The notes under the pieces: model-generated
What the model saw: only the letters and a program-made list of their open reading frames with translations
Database searches by the model: none
What the model was told of the DNA's origin: nothing
Shown here: in pieces, positions 60,108-64,000 of the stretch
Position numbering within the stretch: the first letter of the stretch is position 1
Layout of the letters: each line of letters opens with the position of its first letter
From: Lactobacillus sp. UCMA15818
GTDB lineage: Bacteria; Bacillota; Bacilli; Lactobacillales; Lactobacillaceae
Length of the DNA: 64,000 nt
Direction: 5' to 3'
NCBI RefSeq assembly: GCF_030400225.1
Contig: NZ_VJYB01000005.1
Span: 62,001-126,000 of the forward strand
Program-made: the position numbers and the translations under genes

Positions 60108-60737
60108 TTATTTTTCTTTAATCGTACCAACAACAGTAACTAATGATTTGTTAGCACCTGGTACATTACCTTTGATTAAAAGTACGTTGTTTTCCACATC
60201 TGCTTGGACAATTTCAAGATTCTTAATCGTAACGCGATCTCCACCCATACGACCTGGAAGAAGTTTGCCTTTAAATACACGGTTGATAACGGCACCCATT
60301 GAACCAGGACGGCGATGGTAACGAGACCCATGAGCCATTGGCCCACGTGATTGTCCCCAACGCTTAATGTTACCTTGGAAGCCATGGCCCTTTGATGTAC
60401 CTATGACATTAACGATGTCGCCTGTTTCAAAGATATCCGCCTTAACTTCATCTCCGACTTTATAATCTCCTAGCTCAACATCTTTAATTTCACGAATGAA
60501 GCGCTTAGGAGCAGTTTTTGCTTTTGCTGCATGACCTTTAGCAGGTTTGTTTGATAACACTTCACGTAAATCATCAAAGCCCAACTGTACAGCTTCGTAA
60601 CCATCATTTTCGACAGTTTTGACTTGCATTACAACGTTAGCACTAACTTCAACGACAGTTACAGGAACTAATTCGCCGTTATTAGTGAAAACTTGCGTCA
60701 TCCCTACTTTTTTCCCTAAGATTCCTTTAGTGGTCAT
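60108..60737 (-). CDS. rplC: 50S ribosomal protein L3
   Basis: 209 residues; [14 protein letters not shown] start and [34 protein letters not shown]. Confidence 0.97.
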   Translation of the reverse strand: MTTKGILGKKVGMTQVFTNNGELVPVTVVEVSANVVMQVKTVENDGYEAVQLGFDDLREVLSNKPAKGHAAKAKTAPKRFIREIKDVELGDYKVGDEVKADIFETGDIVNVIGTSKGHGFQGNIKRWGQSRGPMAHGSRYHRRPGSMGAVINRVFKGKLLPGRMGGDRVTIKNLEIVQADVENNVLLIKGNVPGANKSLVTVVGTIKEK

Positions 60738-60787
60738 GAATACACCTCCAATTAATTTATTTTACTATTGTTTTAGTAATTACTGAA

Positions 60788-61096
60788 TTATAATTTGATT
60801 TCAATATCAACACCACTAGGTAGATCCAATTTCATCAATGAATCAACCGTTTTAGGTGTTGGATTAATAATATCAATCAAACGCTTATGTGTGCGCATTT
60901 CGAATTGCTCACGTGAGTCCTTGTACTTATGTGGTGAACGGATAACCGTATAAAGTGTACGTTCCGTTGGTAATGGAATAGGACCTGCGATTGTTGCACC
61001 AGTTCTCTTTGCTGTTTCGACAATCTTATCAGCAGATTGATCTAAAATGCGATGTTCGTATGCCTTTAAACGGATACGGATTTTTTGTTTTGCCAT
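60788..61096 (-). CDS. rpsJ: 30S ribosomal protein S10
   Basis: 102 residues; [20 protein letters not shown] start at ATG 61096 after GAAGGAGGG. The open frame continues 30 codons upstream but that is untranslated leader. First gene of the S10 operon; also a partner of NusB in transcription antitermination. Confidence 0.97.
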   Translation of the reverse strand: MAKQKIRIRLKAYEHRILDQSADKIVETAKRTGATIAGPIPLPTERTLYTVIRSPHKYKDSREQFEMRTHKRLIDIINPTPKTVDSLMKLDLPSGVDIEIKL

Positions 61097-61250
61097 TTTG
61101 TTCCCTCCTTCGTCTATTTTAAAAACAAGACTAGCTCCGTCAAAATTCCCAACCACCCCATGGCAAAGCTCCCGGGTGTGTCGCAACCTTCAACATCACA
61201 GCTCAAACTTCTTTTTAATACGCGCACTCATCCCTTGGACAAGTACCTTT
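61097..61250 (-). promoter_or_regulatory. 5' leader of the S10 operon
   Basis: About 150 nt of non-coding transcript between promoter and rpsJ. It includes a GC-rich CACCCGGGAGC...CCATGGGGTGG segment that can fold, which stands out from the AT-rich surroundings and could be an autoregulatory leader. The mechanism is not known. Confidence 0.4.
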
Positions 61251-61252
61251 TT

Positions 61253-61281
61253 ATAATACCTTGGATATATCTTCAAAGCAA
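61253..61281 (-). promoter_or_regulatory. promoter of the S10 operon
   Basis: -35 TTGCTT (61276-61281), 17-bp spacer, -10 TATTAT (61253-61258), followed by an A-rich start region. Confidence 0.6.
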
Positions 61282-61299
61282 GCTTTTTTTCAATTTAAT

Positions 61300-61328
61300 T
61301 TGCATTTTTTTAAAAAAATGCTTATTCT
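61300..61328 (+). promoter_or_regulatory. promoter of the isochorismatase-family gene, with a 20-bp palindrome in its spacer
   Basis: -35 TTGCAT (61300-61305), 17-bp spacer, -10 TATTCT (61323-61328). The perfect palindrome GCATTTTTTTAAAAAAATGC (61302-61321) fills the -35 end and spacer. Confidence 0.55.
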
Positions 61329-61361
61329 TTTTGTAAACACTTCTAGAAGGGACCAATATCA

Positions 61362-61910
61362 ATGAAAAAAGCTCTCATAGTAATTGATTATACAAATGAT
61401 TTTGTTGCTGATAAAGGTGCACTAACCTGTGGTGTTCCTGGGCAAGCAATTGATACAAATATCGTAACGCTGGCTAACAAGTTTTTCGCCAACCATGATT
61501 GCATTATATTTCCTACAGATCTTCATACTCAAGATGATCCATACCATCCCGAAACAAAACTTTTCCCTCCTCATAATCTGGCCAATACTTGGGGACGAAA
61601 ATTATTTGGAAATGTTGGTAAATGGTTCGATTTGCACAAAAATAATGAAGAGATTTATTTCTATGATAAGAACAGGTACTCTGCTTTTGCAAATACTAAT
61701 CTTGAAAACTTCTTACGTACACATCATATTGAAGAACTTTATCTCTGCGGTGTTTGTACTGATATTTGTGTCCTCCATACTGCCATCGACGCTTATAATA
61801 AGAATTTCAAAATTACAATTCCACAAAACGCAGTTGCCAGCTTCAACCAAACAGGACATGAATGGGCACTTGACCACTTTAAGACTAGTCTTGGTGCAAA
61901 AATTATTTAA
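61362..61910 (+). CDS. isochorismatase-family cysteine hydrolase (nicotinamidase-like)
   Basis: Protein of 182 residues. Catalytic Asp9 (VIDYTNDF), Lys103 (YDKNRYSAF) and Cys136 (GVCTDICV) are in place, plus Asp53 and His55 as likely metal ligands (PTDLHTQDDPYHP), so it resembles nicotinamidase/pyrazinamidase PncA more than isochorismatase. It may deamidate nicotinamide for NAD salvage. AGAAGGG precedes the ATG. It is inserted on the opposite strand between fusA and rpsJ. Confidence 0.85.
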   Translation: MKKALIVIDYTNDFVADKGALTCGVPGQAIDTNIVTLANKFFANHDCIIFPTDLHTQDDPYHPETKLFPPHNLANTWGRKLFGNVGKWFDLHKNNEEIYFYDKNRYSAFANTNLENFLRTHHIEELYLCGVCTDICVLHTAIDAYNKNFKITIPQNAVASFNQTGHEWALDHFKTSLGAKII

Positions 61911-61975
61911 GATCCACTTTTAACAAAGATTGCTTTAAATTACCATTGTACAAAAACTGCATATATTATACAAAA

Positions 61976-62016
61976 AAGGACGGAGTCAAAATTTAATTTT
62001 TGATCTCGCCCTTTTC
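61976..62016. terminator. dispersed hairpin repeat copy F, bidirectional terminator
   Basis: AAGG-CG-AG...CAAAA (from 61976) pairs with TTTTG...CTCG-CCTT (to 62013), flanked by A6 and T4 runs. Located between the convergent isochorismatase-family and fusA genes. Confidence 0.75.
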
Positions 62017-62019
62017 TAA

Positions 62020-64000
62020 TTATTCGACGCTACCGCCATTTTTCTTGATAATCTCTTCTTGAATAGTCTTTGGAACTGGTTCGTAATGATCCATTGTCAT
62101 TGTGAAAGTCCCACGACCCTGTGTTGCTGAACGCAGTGTTGTAGCATAGCCAAACATTTCAGCAAGTGGCACAAAAGCCTTAACAACTTGTGCATTACCA
62201 CGAGCTTCCATCCCCTCAACACGACCACGACGAGCATTAACGTGTCCCATAACATCACCTAAGTAATCTTCAGGAGCAACGATTTCAACACGCATGATTG
62301 GTTCAAGAATTGCAGCGCCTGCCTTCTTAGAAGCATTACGCAACGCTAATGATGCGGCAACCTTAAATGCAGCTTCACTAGAATCGACATCATGATAACT
62401 CCCATCGTATAACTTAGCCTTAACATCAATCAATGGATATCCTGCAAGAACACCATTCTTCATTGATTCACGTAAGCCTTGTTCTACTGAAGGAATATAT
62501 TCACGAGGAACAACCCCACCAACAATAGCATTTTCAAATTCAAAGCCTTTACCCTCTTCGTTTGGTGTAAATTCAACCCAAACATCACCATACTGGCCTT
62601 TACCACCAGACTGGCGCACGAACTTACCTTGTGCAGACACTTGTTTTGTAAATGTCTCACGATAAGCAACTTGTGGAGCACCAACTTTGGCCTCAACCTT
62701 AAATTCTCGTCTCATACGATCAACGATAATATCCAGATGAAGTTCACCCATTCCAGCAATTAATGTTTCGCCTGTCTCTGGGTTGGTTTCTGCCTTGAAA
62801 GTTGGATCTTCTTCAGCGAGTTTTTGCAAAGCAACATCCATCTTATCTTGGTCAGCCTTCGTATTTGGTTCAATCGATACCTGGATAACTGGATCAGGGA
62901 ATTCCATCGATTCGAGAATTAATGGATGTTTGATATCAGTTAAGGAATCTCCAGTCGTTGTATCTTTTAAACCAATCGCAGCTGCAATATCGCCAGAGAA
63001 TACTTCGGCAATTTCTTTACGATGATTTGAATGCATTTGCAACAAACGTCCAACACGTTCACGCTTGTCTTTTGTAGCATTTAATACGTAAGAACCAGCT
63101 TCAAGTGTTCCTGCGTATACACGGAAGAATGTTAAACGCCCAACGAATGGGTCTGTAGCAATCTTAAATGCCAAACCAGCAAATGGCTTATCATCACCTG
63201 CAACTAATTCAACTTCTTCATCAGTGTCTGGATTAGTAGCCTTATATGGTTTAACATCCAAAGGTGAAGGTAAGTAATCATTAACTGCATCAAGCATCAT
63301 TTGGACACCTTTATTTTTGAAAGCTGAACCAGCCAAAACTGGGAACAGTTCCAAGCCCAATGTTGCTTTACGAATAGCTGCTTTCAATTCATCCTTGGAA
63401 ATTTCTTCACCTTCAAGGTATTTTTCCATAATGCCTTCATCAATATCAGCGATTGCTTCAATCATTGCATCTCTGCGATTTTGTGCTTCTTCTTTATATT
63501 CATCAGGGATATCAACTGTATCCCATTTTGAACCAAGCTCATCTTCATCGTAGATATCGGCCTTCATTTCAATTAAGTCGATCACACCTTGAAATTCATC
63601 TTCAGCACCAATTGGCATCTGAATAGCTACGGCGTTTGCTTGAAGACGGTCCTTGATTGTACTTACAGAATAATCAAAGTTTGCACCAATTTTATCCATT
63701 TTGTTTGCAAAAACAATCCGGGGAACAGCATATGTTGTGGCTTGACGCCAAACATTTTCTGTTTGTGGTTCAACACCTGACTGTGCATCAAGAACAACCA
63801 CTGCGCCATCAAGAACACGCAATGAGCGTTCAACTTCAACAGTAAAGTCAACGTGTCCTGGAGTATCAATAATATTAATACGGTGACTCTTCCACTGTGC
63901 AGTTGTTGCAGCAGAAGTAATTGTGATCCCACGCTCTTGCTCTTGTGCCATCCAATCCATCTGTGATGCCCCTTCGTGGGTCTCACCAATTTTATGAATT
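62020..64000 (-). CDS. fusA: elongation factor G (5' end outside window)
   Basis: Translational GTPase that moves tRNA and mRNA through the ribosome. The frame is open to the window edge: upstream of an internal Met at 63960 it reads [13 protein letters not shown], so the true start lies beyond 64000. Visible: switch [23 protein letters not shown]3 [10 protein letters not shown]4 ANKMDK, and domains II-V to the standard C terminus ([17 protein letters not shown]). rpsG and rpsL are expected upstream. About 660 of about 695 residues are present. Confidence 0.97.
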   Translation of the reverse strand, partial: IHKIGETHEGASQMDWMAQEQERGITITSAATTAQWKSHRINIIDTPGHVDFTVEVERSLRVLDGAVVVLDAQSGVEPQTENVWRQATTYAVPRIVFANKMDKIGANFDYSVSTIKDRLQANAVAIQMPIGAEDEFQGVIDLIEMKADIYDEDELGSKWDTVDIPDEYKEEAQNRRDAMIEAIADIDEGIMEKYLEGEEISKDELKAAIRKATLGLELFPVLAGSAFKNKGVQMMLDAVNDYLPSPLDVKPYKATNPDTDEEVELVAGDDKPFAGLAFKIATDPFVGRLTFFRVYAGTLEAGSYVLNATKDKRERVGRLLQMHSNHRKEIAEVFSGDIAAAIGLKDTTTGDSLTDIKHPLILESMEFPDPVIQVSIEPNTKADQDKMDVALQKLAEEDPTFKAETNPETGETLIAGMGELHLDIIVDRMRREFKVEAKVGAPQVAYRETFTKQVSAQGKFVRQSGGKGQYGDVWVEFTPNEEGKGFEFENAIVGGVVPREYIPSVEQGLRESMKNGVLAGYPLIDVKAKLYDGSYHDVDSSEAAFKVAASLALRNASKKAGAAILEPIMRVEIVAPEDYLGDVMGHVNARRGRVEGMEARGNAQVVKAFVPLAEMFGYATTLRSATQGRGTFTMTMDHYEPVPKTIQEEIIKKNGGSVE

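Noticed and set aside
61097-61186. N-terminal extension of S10
   Set aside because: No conservation with S10 and no ribosome binding site; the standard [11 protein letters not shown] start at 61096 has GGAGGG upstream.

Overview
The window looks like the chromosome of a low-GC Gram-positive bacterium of the Lactobacillaceae. Supporting signs are the gene order pcrA-ligA-camS-gatCAB-dagK-rlmCD, the S10/spc/alpha ribosomal gene set with a short zinc-type S14 protein, the rplM-linked ECF module, an L-2-hydroxyisocaproate dehydrogenase, a T-box leader and strong AGGAGG ribosome binding sites. The genus (for example Liquorilactobacillus or a relative) is not settled by what can be read here.

Layout. 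Positions 1-4035 hold an alpha-glucosidase (its 3' end lies outside the window), an SLC45-like sugar transporter and a divergent LacI repressor, with two mirror-image operators between them. Positions 4161-11994 are an accessory zone: a small helical protein with an AAA ATPase, an EamA exporter with an overlapping mini-ORF, a probable cystine ABC transporter behind a cysteine-containing leader peptide and attenuator, decayed mobile-element and adhesin fragments, and a MarR-flavodoxin-membrane protein operon under a palindromic operator. Positions 11997-24748 are conserved housekeeping genes: rlmCD, dagK, gatBAC, camS, ligA, pcrA and a degenerate PurK-like gene. Positions 24843-25130 are a 122-bp tandem repeat. 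Positions 25230-27296 are the xpt-pbuX purine salvage operon under a guanine-class riboswitch. Positions 27299-31757 carry a glucosaminidase, an ECF S component, an AEC carrier with a divergent LysR regulator, and a MarR regulator.

Positions 32326-35676 form an amino-acid catabolism cluster: an aminotransferase and a carbon-nitrogen hydrolase under a T-box, divergent from L-2-hydroxyisocaproate dehydrogenase. Positions 35807-42155 hold PadR/DUF1129-like, TetR/ABC-2 exporter, Old Yellow Enzyme and LysR genes. From 42364 to the window end the minus strand carries rpsI, rplM, truA, ecfT-A2-A1, rplQ to rpsJ and fusA (5' end outside the window). A plus-strand isochorismatase-family gene sits between rpsJ and fusA.

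Across the window six copies of one hairpin sequence sit at gene 3' ends, mostly between convergent genes. They behave as a sequence-conserved bidirectional terminator family, and some lie beside what look like IS3-family end fragments. No rRNA, tRNA or CRISPR array was seen. The observations most worth following are the cysteine leader/attenuator, the conserved terminator repeats, the 122-bp tandem repeat and the overlapping mini-ORF before the EamA gene.
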